Source: Aldehydirespirator sp965117015 (lineage in GTDB: Bacteria > Actinomycetota > Acidimicrobiia > Acidimicrobiales > Aldehydirespiratoraceae). From it: a stretch of DNA of 64,000 bases. The notes below the pieces were generated by a model. The model was not told the origin of the DNA. It saw only the letters and a list, made by a program, of their open reading frames with translations, and did no database searches. The position numbers and the translations under genes were made by a program. The stretch spans positions 2,914,001 through 2,978,000 of the forward strand of contig OZ220747.1 of the NCBI GenBank assembly GCA_965117015.1. Reading direction: 5' to 3'. Below are positions 16,268-24,771 of this stretch, piece after piece; within the stretch, counting starts at the first letter, position 1, and each line of letters starts with the position of its first letter.

Positions 16268-18028
16268 TCAGCCAAGGGCGTCGACGATCAGGTCGGTGTT
16301 GGTCCGCAGGAACCCCGTGTAGGTCTCCGCGCCGCTGCCGGGAGGCCCGAGGCTGCCGGTGTAGAGGGTGACCACGTCGACGTCGCCGACCCGGGCGGCT
16401 AGGGCTTCGATGTCGTCGACGGAGTGCAGGGTCTCGGCGAAGATGGCGTTGATTCCCTCGTGCACGATGATCTCGGCAAGCGCCTCGAGCTGCGCGGGGC
16501 TGGCCTGCGCCATGCTCGCGGGTGTCGGGATGACCGTGCCGATGACCTCGAACCCGTAGCGGTCGGCAAAATAGCCGAGTGCCTCATGGTTGGTGACCAG
16601 CTTGCGGCGCCCGGCCGGTAGCTGCTCAACCTTGGCGGCGATCTCGGCGTCCACGGCCTCCAGTTCTGCCACATAGCTGTTCAGGCACCCTTCGACCGCG
16701 GCCTGGTCGAGGCCCACCGTCGTCGTGAGCACCTGGGCAAGGGCTGGCAGCACCTCGGCCACGCGGTGTGGGTCGAACCACACGTGGGGGTCGCCGCCGG
16801 TGTGGTCGTGGCCGTCTTCGTCTTCGTCGTGGTCGTGGCCGTCTTCGTCTTCGTGGGCTTCGTCTTCGTCGTGGTCGTGGCCGTCTTCGTCTTCGTCGTG
16901 GTCGTGGCCGTCTTCGTCTTCGTCGTGGTCGTGGCCGTCTTCGTCTTCGTGGGCTTCGTCTTCGTCGTGGTCGTGGCCGTCTTCGTCTTCGTCGTGGTCG
17001 TGGCCGTCTTCGTCTTCGTCGTGGTCGTGGCCGTCTTCGTCTTCGTGGGCTTCGTCTTCGTGGTCGTGGCCGTCTTCGTCTTCGTCGTGGTCGTGGCCGT
17101 CTTCGTCTTCGTCGTGGTCGTGGCCGTCTTCGTCTTCGTCGTGGTCGTGGCCGTCTTCGTCTTCGTGGGCTTCGTCTTCGTGGTCGTGGCCGTCTTCGTC
17201 TTCGTCGTGGTCGTGGCCGTCTTCGTCTTCGTGGGCTTCGTCTTCGTGGTCGTGGCCGTCTTCGTCTTCGTGGTCGTGGCCGTCTTCGTCGTGGTCGTGG
17301 TCGTGGCCGTCTTCGTCTTCGTGGGCTTCGTCTTCGTGGTCGTGGCCGTCTTCGTCTTCGTCGTGGTCGTGGCCGTCTTCGTCTTCGTCTTCGTCGTGGT
17401 CGTGGCCGTCTTCGTCTTCGTGGTCGTGGCCGTCTTCGTCGTGGTCGTGGTCGTGGCCGTCTTCGTCTTCGTGGGCTTCGTCTTCGTGGTCGTGGCCGTC
17501 TTCGTCTTCGTCTTCGTGGGCTTCGTCTTCGTGGTCGTGGCCGTCTTCGTCTTCGTGGTGGTCGTGGCCGTGCTCTGCGTTCTCCATCGCGAATGGGATC
17601 GCTTCCATCTCGTCTGCGAACCTGAACACGGGCGTGCCGGATTCCTCGACGGCATCGAGCGTGTCCTCCAGGGCCTCCTCCAACAGCAGGCCGTTGGCCA
17701 CTACAAGCGTCGCGTTCTCCATACGCGCCCGGTCCTGAAGCGAGGGTTCGTAGCCGTGCGGATCGCCGCCGACCGGGATGAGTGTCTCCACCTCGACCAA
17801 CCCGTCACAGGCCACATTGGCGACCACATCGGCCCAGATGCCGGTGGTGGCCACGATTGTCGGGATCTCAGAACCTGCGCCCGGCGGCTCGGGCGCGGGG
17901 TCTCCCGAGCAAGCCGCTGCTCCCAGAGCCGCCACGGCCACCACCGCGACCAGCTTCAGACTGCGGTCCCGGAATGGTCTTGCGGAGACCGGGCAAGGAT
18001 GGCCCTGAACTCTCGTCCCCTGTCGCAC
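16268..18028 (-). CDS. znuA: Zinc-binding ABC transporter lipoprotein with giant Asp/Glu/His repeat
   Basis: Cluster 9 substrate-binding protein, 586 residues. A lipoprotein signal (VAVVAVAALGAAAC, lipidated Cys40) is followed by the N-lobe with GGDPHGYEP (metal His). Residues about 153-410 are an almost pure D/E/H/G repeat with 25 GHDH units, mixing 9-residue (GHDHDEDED) and 13-residue (GHDHEDEAHEDED) units. The C-lobe resumes with GGDPHVWFDPHRV and TNHEALGYFADRYGF, which hold the other metal histidines. Such a loop in ZnuA proteins is usually a few dozen residues, so this one is exceptional. The GTG start is supported by AAGGAG 7 nt upstream. A Zur-like palindrome lies in the promoter. Confidence 0.92.
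   Translation of the reverse strand: MRQGTRVQGHPCPVSARPFRDRSLKLVAVVAVAALGAAACSGDPAPEPPGAGSEIPTIVATTGIWADVVANVACDGLVEVETLIPVGGDPHGYEPSLQDRARMENATLVVANGLLLEEALEDTLDAVEESGTPVFRFADEMEAIPFAMENAEHGHDHHEDEDGHDHEDEAHEDEDEDGHDHEDEAHEDEDGHDHDHDEDGHDHEDEDGHDHDEDEDEDGHDHDEDEDGHDHEDEAHEDEDGHDHDHDEDGHDHEDEDGHDHEDEAHEDEDGHDHDEDEDGHDHEDEAHEDEDGHDHDEDEDGHDHDEDEDGHDHDEDEDGHDHEDEAHEDEDGHDHDEDEDGHDHDEDEDGHDHDEDEAHEDEDGHDHDEDEDGHDHDEDEDGHDHDEDEAHEDEDGHDHDEDEDGHDHTGGDPHVWFDPHRVAEVLPALAQVLTTTVGLDQAAVEGCLNSYVAELEAVDAEIAAKVEQLPAGRRKLVTNHEALGYFADRYGFEVIGTVIPTPASMAQASPAQLEALAEIIVHEGINAIFAETLHSVDDIEALAARVGDVDVVTLYTGSLGPPGSGAETYTGFLRTNTDLIVDALG
16799..17571 (-). repeat. Coding tandem repeat of the znuA His-rich loop
   Basis: About 770 bp of imperfect 27- and 39-bp tandem units (plus strand: cgtcttcgtcgtggtcgtgg and variants) encoding the GHDH-rich segment of znuA. 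It stays in frame throughout. The units are near-identical at DNA level, indicating recent expansion by slippage or unequal recombination, and copy number is likely variable and hard to assemble. Confidence 0.95.
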
Positions 18029-18065
18029 GGCTACGCTCCTTCGGTGACGCAAATAGGTGTTCAGC

Positions 18066-18072
18066 TATCATA
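18066..18072. promoter_or_regulatory. Symmetric overlapping -10 elements for znuA and zur
   Basis: The heptamer TATCATA reads as TATCAT on the plus strand (18066-18071, for zur) and TATGAT on the minus strand (18072-18067, for znuA). Both genes have proper Shine-Dalgarno sites (AAGGAG for znuA, GAGGGAGG for zur), so these transcripts would carry short leaders. The TATnATA form matches the known symmetric bidirectional -10 layout. Confidence 0.6.
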
Positions 18073-18090
18073 ATGAGAGTAAGTCTCATT
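18072..18090. promoter_or_regulatory. Probable Zur operator (perfect 7-bp inverted repeat)
   Basis: AATGAGA-GTAAG-TCTCATT is a perfect palindrome with a 5-bp centre. It abuts the shared -10 heptamer, covering the spacer of the znuA promoter and the predicted start region of the zur promoter. Bound repressor would block both directions. The AATGA/TCATT arms resemble Fur-superfamily boxes. Confidence 0.72.
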
Positions 18091-18113
18091 CGCACAGCTC
18101 GTCGAGGGAGGCC

Positions 18114-18587
18114 ATGACAACAGGCCGCGACACGGATTCCCCCCTGTCGACCAGCGACCTGCATGCCGCGGTGAGCGTCCGCCTCGCGCACCACGACTAC
18201 CGGTACACGCAGGGTCGCCGGCGGCTCGTTGAAGTGATCCTGGCCGCCGGCCAGCCGGTGACGCTTCCCGACATCGTGGTGGCCGCGCCCGACCTGGCTC
18301 CCAGTTCGGTCTACCGAAACCTGGATGTGCTGGAGCGATCCGGTGTTGTGAACCGGATCACGGCGGGCGGTGACCACGCCTACTTCGAGTTCGCCGAGCC
18401 ACTGCTATCGCATCACCACCATCTGGTATGCGTCGACTGCGGCAGCATCGAGGACGTCTTCCTGGATGACGAACTGGAGGCCAGCGTCGACCAGAGCCTG
18501 GCCGAGGTTGCCGGGCGGGCGGGCTTCACACCTCTGCGTCACAGCCTCGACCTGCACGGCCGCTGTGCCGGCTGCGGATCCGGCTGA
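18114..18587 (+). CDS. zur: Fur-family metal regulator, probably Zur
   Basis: 157-residue winged-helix regulator. The DNA-binding part spans about 25-90 (PSSVYRNLDVLERSGVVNRI is the family signature). The metal region has HHHHLVCVDCG (99-110) and CxxC pairs C106/C109 and C151/C154 forming the structural zinc site. Divergence from the zinc uptake genes across a palindrome makes a zinc uptake repressor the best call; Fur or Mur is less likely. ATG 18114 follows GAGGGAGG (18104-18111); a GTG at 18057 lies inside the promoter and is rejected. Confidence 0.88.
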   Translation: MTTGRDTDSPLSTSDLHAAVSVRLAHHDYRYTQGRRRLVEVILAAGQPVTLPDIVVAAPDLAPSSVYRNLDVLERSGVVNRITAGGDHAYFEFAEPLLSHHHHLVCVDCGSIEDVFLDDELEASVDQSLAEVAGRAGFTPLRHSLDLHGRCAGCGSG

Positions 18588-18615
18588 CGCCGCGCTACTC
18601 CCCAGCTGTGTCCTC

Positions 18616-21156
18616 CTAATCGAGCAACGCGGCGGCCGGCACCTCGATCTCGGTGCTGCGGTACCAGACCCCCGCGGAGAGGTCGGCCGGCAGGAAGGCG
18701 ATGTCAGGCGTGATCACCTCGCCGTCGGCGTCTCTGAAGCTCACCTCCGTACGGCCGCCGGCGGCGTGTCGCGCCCTGATCTTCCCGATGGCGGTTCCGT
18801 CCACCTCGACATCACCGCTCATGTGCCAATGGCCGACCGCGGCGTCCGCGGGCAGGAACCGGTTCGGCGGCAGGATCCTCTCGCCGCCGGCCAACTCGAC
18901 GCCGTGTTCCAACCGCCCGTCGTCTGCCAGCCGGACGACGATCTGCAGCCGGTAGGGCTCGGGCGTCGCCGCGGGCTCGGGCGTCGCCGTTGGTGCCGGT
19001 GGCGTCAGCCCGAGCATCTCGCGAAGCTCGGCGCTGCCGTCGACCGAGAGGCGCTGCAGGAACCGCGCGAGCGCCGCGTCAGCGCCCGCGACTGCGCACA
19101 GCGTCTGGTCGACGGCCAAGCCGTGGACGGGCCGCGCCAGCCGCAGATAGGAGTCGAGCGCGAGGAGTTCGTCGATGTTGTCGGCCCCGGCTGCTTCGAG
19201 CGCCTCGCGCAGGGCGTCCCCTCCGGGGCTGCAGGTCCACTGCTCCGCCATCATCGCCCAGACGCCGGGATCCTCCCAGCCCCCGTCGGCGCGGCGGGCT
19301 GCAGTGATGATGTCACCGGCCGCGACCGCGGGGGCCACGATGCTCTCGGCGTAGGCGACTTGGGAATGGACGGCGAGTGCATTTTGGAACGACAACGCCG
19401 ATTGACCCTCGACCTGTTCTAGAAGCGATCGCCAGTCGGCGGCCATCGACGCGTAGTGGGAGGACGCGGTACCGGCCGCCTCGAGCCAGAGTTCCTCGAT
19501 CGCGTTGGGATTGGTGGCCTCCCCGGCTCGCCACCCGTCGATCAGTCCTGATGCGCTCAACGAGGCCGCGTACTGCTGCCCGAACGCCCGGATGAGACTG
19601 CTCGAGGAGGGGTTCGCCACGTTGACGCTCTGGGGGTCCGAGTCCTCGGACAGCCCGGAGAGCGCGGGCCGCTCGAACACGCTGTCCAGGATCTGGGTCA
19701 GCACCCCCGCCGTGTAGATGGCCTGTAGCTCAACCTGCGGGTCGACGTCCGCCTCCTGGTCGGCGACTAGGGCCACCGTTGTCGTGACCTCTCCATCGGT
19801 GTCGGCCTCAGCGGTCACCGTGTAGTCGCTTGGGCCGACGGTGACATCGACGGGCTCGAACGCGGGGCTGCTCAGCACCATCAAGTTGTGCCAGAGCCCG
19901 TGGAAGCCGGTCTCGTTGCCTTCGGCGTCCTCGGTGACGACCCCGACGAAGATCCACGACGGGCCGTGCTCGCGGAAGGTCACCTCGAACGGCGCTACTT
20001 CGTCGGTTGCGGTGCTCGACGAGCTGGCGGTCTCGTCGCCGGTGTGGTATGCGACGCGGGCGTCCCACACTCCCGAGACGGGGCCGATCAGATCGAACAC
20101 CCGTCGCCCGACGATATAGATGAAGGCGTCGTTGTCGTCGGGAAGCTCGCCGCCGCCGAGGTTGCCGATCCGGTAGTGGACGGTGAACGGGTCGCCTGCG
20201 ACCACCTCCGCGGGAGTTCGGACTTCCTCGATCTTGAGCCGGGGTTCTTGCTGGCGGGCCGTCTCGTCCACGAGGTGGACGGTGAGGGTGAAATCGGCCT
20301 GCAGCGGCTGCAAGTCGCGCTCCAGATAGGTGGTCGCCTCGATGAGGTACACGCCGGGGAGCAGGTACTGTTCGATGCGAGAGTTGCGGCCCTCGCCGCC
20401 GTCGTCGTTGGCGCCGATGATGCCGTGTTCAAGTGACGCCAGCGACAGGACGGCGTCGCCGGTGTCGGACTCCAGGTCGATGCGTACCCGGGCGGCTTCG
20501 GCCAGATCGAAGGAGTAGGAGTGGGCGGGGTGCGCCGACACGTAGCGTGATCCGCACGTCTCGAGCGACCAGGTTCCCGATGCGCTCAGGTCGGCGCCCG
20601 TTCCCAGCGTGCCCAGATGGACGAAGTCGCAGCCCACAACCCGGCTGACCGTGAGGGTGAAGTCGGCCGGTCCCCGGTCACGCCCGCCGACGGTGGTGGC
20701 CTCGATCAGGTAGATGCCGGGCGCGAGGTCGCGCTCGACGCGGGCATCGAGGCGCTCTCCATTGTCGTCGTTGTCGGCGATGCGGCTTCCGTCCTCGGCG
20801 AGCAGGTAGAGGTAGGAGTCGGCCGCAGCGGACGAGAGGCCGATCCTGACCCGGCTCGCGTCGGCGACTTCGAAGCGGTAGGTGTGGGCGTCACTGCCGG
20901 CGCGGAAGCGCGAGTCGCAGTCCTCGGTCGTCCAGCGGCCCTCTGTCTCCAGCACGCGGTTGAAGAAGCTGCCCAGCGTGCCCAGGTCAGTGACCTCGCA
21001 CTCGGCGGTCTCCTGGCCCAGTGCAGTGCTCGACCCGGCCAGTGCCAGGGACGCGGCGGCCAGGGCAACCACTACCCCCGACATCACCAGCGCTCGCACA
21101 GGCATGAGGCGAAGCGAGCGGTGCATGAGAGAGCCGTACATGAAGGAGCGGTGCAT
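18616..21156 (-). CDS. Large secreted protein with two PPC-like beta domains, paralogue 1
   Basis: 846 residues. A signal peptide (ALVMSGVVVALAAASLALAG) ends near residue 47. Two successive beta-rich domains follow, each with a C-x(n)-C pair and the theme ARVRIDLES...YLLPGVYLIEATT, resembling bacterial pre-peptidase C-terminal (PPC) domains; next a CARDB-like segment (VVAGDPFTVHYRIGN), an Ala-rich helical region (about 420-720), a Pro/Thr linker (TPEPAATPEP) and a C-terminal beta domain with RFLPADAAVGHWH. No enzyme motif, sortase signal or membrane anchor was seen. It is paralogous over its full length to the next gene. ATG 21156 is set by GGAGG 8 nt upstream. Function unknown; an extracellular binding or envelope role is a guess. 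Confidence 0.8.
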   Translation of the reverse strand: MHRSFMYGSLMHRSLRLMPVRALVMSGVVVALAAASLALAGSSTALGQETAECEVTDLGTLGSFFNRVLETEGRWTTEDCDSRFRAGSDAHTYRFEVADASRVRIGLSSAAADSYLYLLAEDGSRIADNDDNGERLDARVERDLAPGIYLIEATTVGGRDRGPADFTLTVSRVVGCDFVHLGTLGTGADLSASGTWSLETCGSRYVSAHPAHSYSFDLAEAARVRIDLESDTGDAVLSLASLEHGIIGANDDGGEGRNSRIEQYLLPGVYLIEATTYLERDLQPLQADFTLTVHLVDETARQQEPRLKIEEVRTPAEVVAGDPFTVHYRIGNLGGGELPDDNDAFIYIVGRRVFDLIGPVSGVWDARVAYHTGDETASSSSTATDEVAPFEVTFREHGPSWIFVGVVTEDAEGNETGFHGLWHNLMVLSSPAFEPVDVTVGPSDYTVTAEADTDGEVTTTVALVADQEADVDPQVELQAIYTAGVLTQILDSVFERPALSGLSEDSDPQSVNVANPSSSSLIRAFGQQYAASLSASGLIDGWRAGEATNPNAIEELWLEAAGTASSHYASMAADWRSLLEQVEGQSALSFQNALAVHSQVAYAESIVAPAVAAGDIITAARRADGGWEDPGVWAMMAEQWTCSPGGDALREALEAAGADNIDELLALDSYLRLARPVHGLAVDQTLCAVAGADAALARFLQRLSVDGSAELREMLGLTPPAPTATPEPAATPEPYRLQIVVRLADDGRLEHGVELAGGERILPPNRFLPADAAVGHWHMSGDVEVDGTAIGKIRARHAAGGRTEVSFRDADGEVITPDIAFLPADLSAGVWYRSTEIEVPAAALLD

Positions 21157-21196
21157 GATCGAAACCTCCGTTCGCGACCAACCACGCGACGGGCGA

Positions 21197-21202
21197 ATGC
21201 TA
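21197..21202 (-). promoter_or_regulatory. Candidate -10 for secreted paralogue 1
   Basis: Minus-strand TAGCAT within a block (TAGCATTCGCCCG) that is also present upstream of the paralogous gene at 23836-23841. The predicted leader of about 40 nt holds the GGAGG ribosome site. Conservation of the block suggests each copy kept its own promoter after duplication. Confidence 0.4.
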
Positions 21203-21281
21203 GGCGAACCGTTCTTCATAGCAATAGGCGCGCCTGGCGTGCGCCCACTTTCAGGCGCGGGCTGGGCCGCCCCGCTGGTCG

Positions 21282-23777
21282 TCAGCGCCCCATCATGGGG
21301 GTAGTAGGCACGGTGATCTCGCCACTGCGGAACCAGACTCCGGTTGGAGCGCCGGCCGGCACGTAGGCAATGTCGGGTTTGAACTCGGTGCCGTCCGCGC
21401 TGATGAACCCCAGTTCGACGCGGCCGTCGGCCAGGTGCCGCGAGCGGACCTTCCCGACCGTATGCGGCCACACTCTGATGTCCCCGCTGAATTGCCATGT
21501 CCCCGCAGGGGCGTCGGCGTCCAGGAACCGCGGTGAAGGCAGGATTCGTCTGCCGCTGTCCAACTCCACGGCGTGCTCGATGCGTCCGTCGTCACTGATG
21601 CGGGCGAGGATCCGCAGCCGGTGGGTCTCGGGCGCGGGTGCTGTTGTCGCCTCGGGCCTGACCAGCCGGCGAATCGCCAGGTTGCTGCTGATCGAGAGGC
21701 GCCGCAGCAACAGCGAGTTGTCCTGGTCGGCTTCGGTGGCCGCGCAGAGCGCCGCCTCGATCGCCATGCCGTGGATGGGACGAACGACTCGCATTTCGGC
21801 ATCGAGCGCCAGCAGGTCGCCGGTGTTGGCTACTCCGGCCGCCTCCAGGGCGCCCCGCAGCGCCCCCGAGCGGGGATCGCAGCTCCCGTAGTCGTCCATC
21901 ATCGCCTTGACCTCCAGATCGTCCCAGCCTCGATCGGCGGAATGGGCTGCGGCGACGAGTTCTCCGGCGGTGACGGCCGGAGAGATGAGGCGCTCGGCGT
22001 AGGCGAGTTGGGAGTGGACCGCGAACGCCTTGTCGAACGACAAGGGCTGGCCCGCACCTACCTGATCGAGGAGCGAGGCCCAAGAGTCGGCCATCGACGC
22101 GTATTGCGACAAGGCCGTGCGGGACATGCTCAGCACTGACCCTTCGACCGTGACGGGGTTGACTGCCTCGCCGCGAGCGAGAGCCCTCCGCAGGTCAGCG
22201 ATGCCGTCGGCGCTCGCGAACCGCTCGCCTATCGCCGCCAGCAGCGTCTTCGACGAGGGGTCCGGAACGGCGACCGCGCTCGGCTCGGCTGTCCTGGACA
22301 GCTCGGCGATCGACGGCCGCTCGAAGATGCCGTCCAGCATCTGCGTGCGGACAGCCGCCGCGTAGACCGCTTTGGCCCTGACATCCCGGTCGATCTCGCC
22401 CTCCAGGCCGGAGGCCCGGCTAACTGTCGTGGTCACCTCTCCGTCGGAGTCGGCGGATGCCGACACGGTGTAGACGGCGCCGTCGACCTCGACATCGACG
22501 GGGGCGAAGGCGGGTCCGCTGAGCACCATCAGGTTGTGCCAGATCCCGTGCCAGCCGAGCTCGTTGCCGTCGGCGTCATCGGCGACGATCCCGACGAAGA
22601 TCCACGTTGGGCCGTGGTCGCTCAATGTGGCCTCGAAGGCCGTTACCTCGTCGGTCGTGATGCTCGTAGCGCTCGCGGCCTCGTCGCCGGTGTGGTATTC
22701 GACGCCAGCATCCCATATCCCGGTGAGCCTGCTGATCAAGTCGCGCCCGGCGTGCCCGGACAACCAGATCCGAGCGTGGCTGCCGTCATCGGGCAGCGTG
22801 CCGCCGCCGACGTTGCTCACCCGGTAGTGGACGGGGAACGGATCGCCGGCCACCACCACCGAGGGAGTTCGGACTTCCTCGACCTTTAGCCTGGCTTCCT
22901 GCTGCTGGCTCAACTCGTCCACGAGACGGACGGTGAGGGCGAAGTCGGCCTGGAGGGGCTGGTAGTCGCGGGCGTAGTAGGTCGTCGCCTCGATGAAGTA
23001 CAGCCCGGGCGGCAGGTACTCGCGGATGAGGGAGTTGCGACGGTCCCCGCTGTCGTCGTCTGCTGCGACGATCCCGCTCGCCAGTGACGCCAGCGACAGG
23101 ACCGGGTCACCGCTCTCGGACTCGAGGTCGATGCGCACTCGCGCCGCCTCGGTCAGGTCGAAGGAGTAGGCATGGGCGGGATGTCTGGACACGAAGCGCG
23201 AGCCACACGTCTCCAGCGACCAGGTTCCTGTCGCGGTCAGGTCGACGCCCGGCTCCAGAGTGCCGAGATGGACGAAGTCGCAGCCTTCGACCCGGCTCAC
23301 GGTGAGCGTGAATTCAGCCGGTCCCCGGGCTCGCCCGGCCACCGTGGTGGCCTCCACCAGGTAGGTGCCGGGTACGAGGTCGCGCTCGACGCGGGCATCG
23401 AGGCGGTCCCCGTTGTCGTCGTTGTCGGTGATGCGGCTGCCGTCCTCGGCCAGCAGGTAGAGGTACGAGTCGGCCACGGCGGACGTCAAACCGATCCTGA
23501 TCCGCCCTGGCTCTTCGACGTGGAACCGGTAGGTGTGGGCGTCGCTGCCGGGCCGGAAGCGCGAGTCGCAGTCCTCGGTCGTCCAGCGCCCCTCCGCCTC
23601 CAGCACGCTGCCGGCCTCGGAGCCCAGCGTCCCGAGGTCTGTCACCTCACAGTCCGCGGCGTCCTGGCCCAGAGCGGAGTTCGACCCCGTCAGGGTCAGC
23701 GCAGTGGCGATCAGGGCAACGACTGCCCCCGACATCACCAACACTCGCAAACGCTTGACGAATAGGAGCCGGTGCAT
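21282..23777 (-). CDS. Large secreted protein with two PPC-like beta domains, paralogue 2
   Basis: 831 residues with the same order of parts as its neighbour: signal peptide (LVMSGAVVALIATALTLTGS), two PPC-like domains with Cys pairs, CARDB-like segment (VVAGDPFPVHYRVSN), helical region and a C-terminal beta domain with RFLDADAPAGTWQFSG. The Pro-rich linker is shorter. The two proteins align end to end with more than half of the residues apparently shared in the N-terminal half, and even the upstream GGAGG-N8-ATGCACCG is conserved, showing tandem duplication. They are 125 bp apart. Function unknown. Confidence 0.8.
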   Translation of the reverse strand: MHRLLFVKRLRVLVMSGAVVALIATALTLTGSNSALGQDAADCEVTDLGTLGSEAGSVLEAEGRWTTEDCDSRFRPGSDAHTYRFHVEEPGRIRIGLTSAVADSYLYLLAEDGSRITDNDDNGDRLDARVERDLVPGTYLVEATTVAGRARGPAEFTLTVSRVEGCDFVHLGTLEPGVDLTATGTWSLETCGSRFVSRHPAHAYSFDLTEAARVRIDLESESGDPVLSLASLASGIVAADDDSGDRRNSLIREYLPPGLYFIEATTYYARDYQPLQADFALTVRLVDELSQQQEARLKVEEVRTPSVVVAGDPFPVHYRVSNVGGGTLPDDGSHARIWLSGHAGRDLISRLTGIWDAGVEYHTGDEAASATSITTDEVTAFEATLSDHGPTWIFVGIVADDADGNELGWHGIWHNLMVLSGPAFAPVDVEVDGAVYTVSASADSDGEVTTTVSRASGLEGEIDRDVRAKAVYAAAVRTQMLDGIFERPSIAELSRTAEPSAVAVPDPSSKTLLAAIGERFASADGIADLRRALARGEAVNPVTVEGSVLSMSRTALSQYASMADSWASLLDQVGAGQPLSFDKAFAVHSQLAYAERLISPAVTAGELVAAAHSADRGWDDLEVKAMMDDYGSCDPRSGALRGALEAAGVANTGDLLALDAEMRVVRPIHGMAIEAALCAATEADQDNSLLLRRLSISSNLAIRRLVRPEATTAPAPETHRLRILARISDDGRIEHAVELDSGRRILPSPRFLDADAPAGTWQFSGDIRVWPHTVGKVRSRHLADGRVELGFISADGTEFKPDIAYVPAGAPTGVWFRSGEITVPTTPMMGR

Positions 23778-23835
23778 GATCAAGACCTCCATCTTCGATC
23801 GGACGCCGCACGCGGGCGAACTGCGACGCGGGCGA

Positions 23836-23841
23836 ATGCTA
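23836..23841 (-). promoter_or_regulatory. Candidate -10 for secreted paralogue 2
   Basis: Minus-strand TAGCAT in the same TAGCATTCGCCCG context as upstream of the sister gene, 58 nt before ATG 23777. Confidence 0.4.
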
Positions 23842-23887
23842 CGCGCCGTTCCTGTGCCCCGGATGGGTGACAATAGTCGCTACGACA

Positions 23888-24763
23888 TTAGGGTTGGAAC
23901 GGGCCGCGGCCCATCTGGTCGCGCACCGTGATCACCGGGGGGTTGGTCATGGAGCGGCGCTGCCAGTTGGCCCCGTCCACCACCAGGGTGTGCCCGGAGA
24001 TGAACCGCCCGTAGGGCGACGCCAGGAAGGTGGCGGCCCAGCCCAGCTCCTGGCGCTCCCCCACCCGCAGGGCGGGCTGGCAGGCGTCCTTGGTGCTGGT
24101 GCGGTCCAGACTGGAGCGGATGTCGGCCGTCATGTCCTCGTGGGGGAACAGGCCGGGCACCAGGCAGTTCACCTGGATGCCGTAGGGGCCCCACTCCACC
24201 GCCAGCGACTCGGTGAGGCTCTTGACCCCGGCCTTGGCCGCGGCCGAGTGGGCGAAGCCCGGGCCTCCGGTCCAGGCATAGGAGGCGCCGACGTTGATCA
24301 CCGAGCCGGGAGTGCCCGCGGCCAGATGGCGGCGGCCCATCTCCCGGGTGCAGTTGAACGTGCCGTTGAGGGTGATGTCCACCACGGCGCGCCAGGCGTT
24401 GGGCGACATGTCCTCGGCCGGCACCGGGAAGTTGGCCGCCGCGTTGTTCACCAGCACGCCGGGCAGACCGAAGGCCGCCTCGGCGGTGTCGAATGCGGCC
24501 GCGACCGCTTCGGGGTCGCGGATGTCGCAGACCGCGGTGACCACCTCCGCTCCGAGGTCCGCCATCGCGGCCTGCCCCGCCTCCAGGTGCTCGGCGGAGC
24601 GGCTGGCGATCACGATGGCGGCCCCAAGCCGGGCGAACTCCGAGGCGATGGCCTTGCCCAGGCCGGTCCCGCCGCCGGTAATGAGAACAGCTTGGCCGTC
24701 GAAGGTTCCCGGCCGCAGCGCGGTCTCTCCGGCCGGCGGTGGCGAGGGAAGACCGGGGTGCAC
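23888..24763 (-). CDS. SDR oxidoreductase, 2,4-dienoyl-CoA reductase-like
   Basis: 291-residue short-chain dehydrogenase. The cofactor motif TGGGTGLGKAIA is at about residues 29-40, NNAA around 108, and the active-site region reads HSAAAKAGV as in DECR-type enzymes, which use Ser/Asn and Lys rather than the classical YxxxK. DECRs reduce 2,4-dienoyl-CoA during unsaturated fatty-acid oxidation, which fits the acyl-CoA operon. The GTG at 24763 lies 8 nt past the crotonase TGA on the same transcript. Confidence 0.83.
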   Translation of the reverse strand: MHPGLPSPPPAGETALRPGTFDGQAVLITGGGTGLGKAIASEFARLGAAIVIASRSAEHLEAGQAAMADLGAEVVTAVCDIRDPEAVAAAFDTAEAAFGLPGVLVNNAAANFPVPAEDMSPNAWRAVVDITLNGTFNCTREMGRRHLAAGTPGSVINVGASYAWTGGPGFAHSAAAKAGVKSLTESLAVEWGPYGIQVNCLVPGLFPHEDMTADIRSSLDRTSTKDACQPALRVGERQELGWAATFLASPYGRFISGHTLVVDGANWQRRSMTNPPVITVRDQMGRGPFQP

Positions 24764-24771
24764 GGCCGGGT

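Noticed and set aside
16799..17571. Regular repeat array resembling CRISPR
   Set aside because: Units are tandem with no unique spacers and encode the in-frame GHDH loop; no cas genes are present.
16725..18073. Long plus-strand open frames of low complexity (Val/Phe-rich, Ser/Trp-rich and Arg/Leu-Arg-rich, up to 435 codons)
   Set aside because: They are antisense frames of the znuA repeat; the periodic DNA keeps all frames free of stops. The minus-strand frame has clear ZnuA lobes on both sides.
18057..18113. GTG 18057 as start of Zur
   Set aside because: It would place the operator palindrome and -10 element inside the coding sequence; ATG 18114 has a strong Shine-Dalgarno sequence and matches the family N-terminus.
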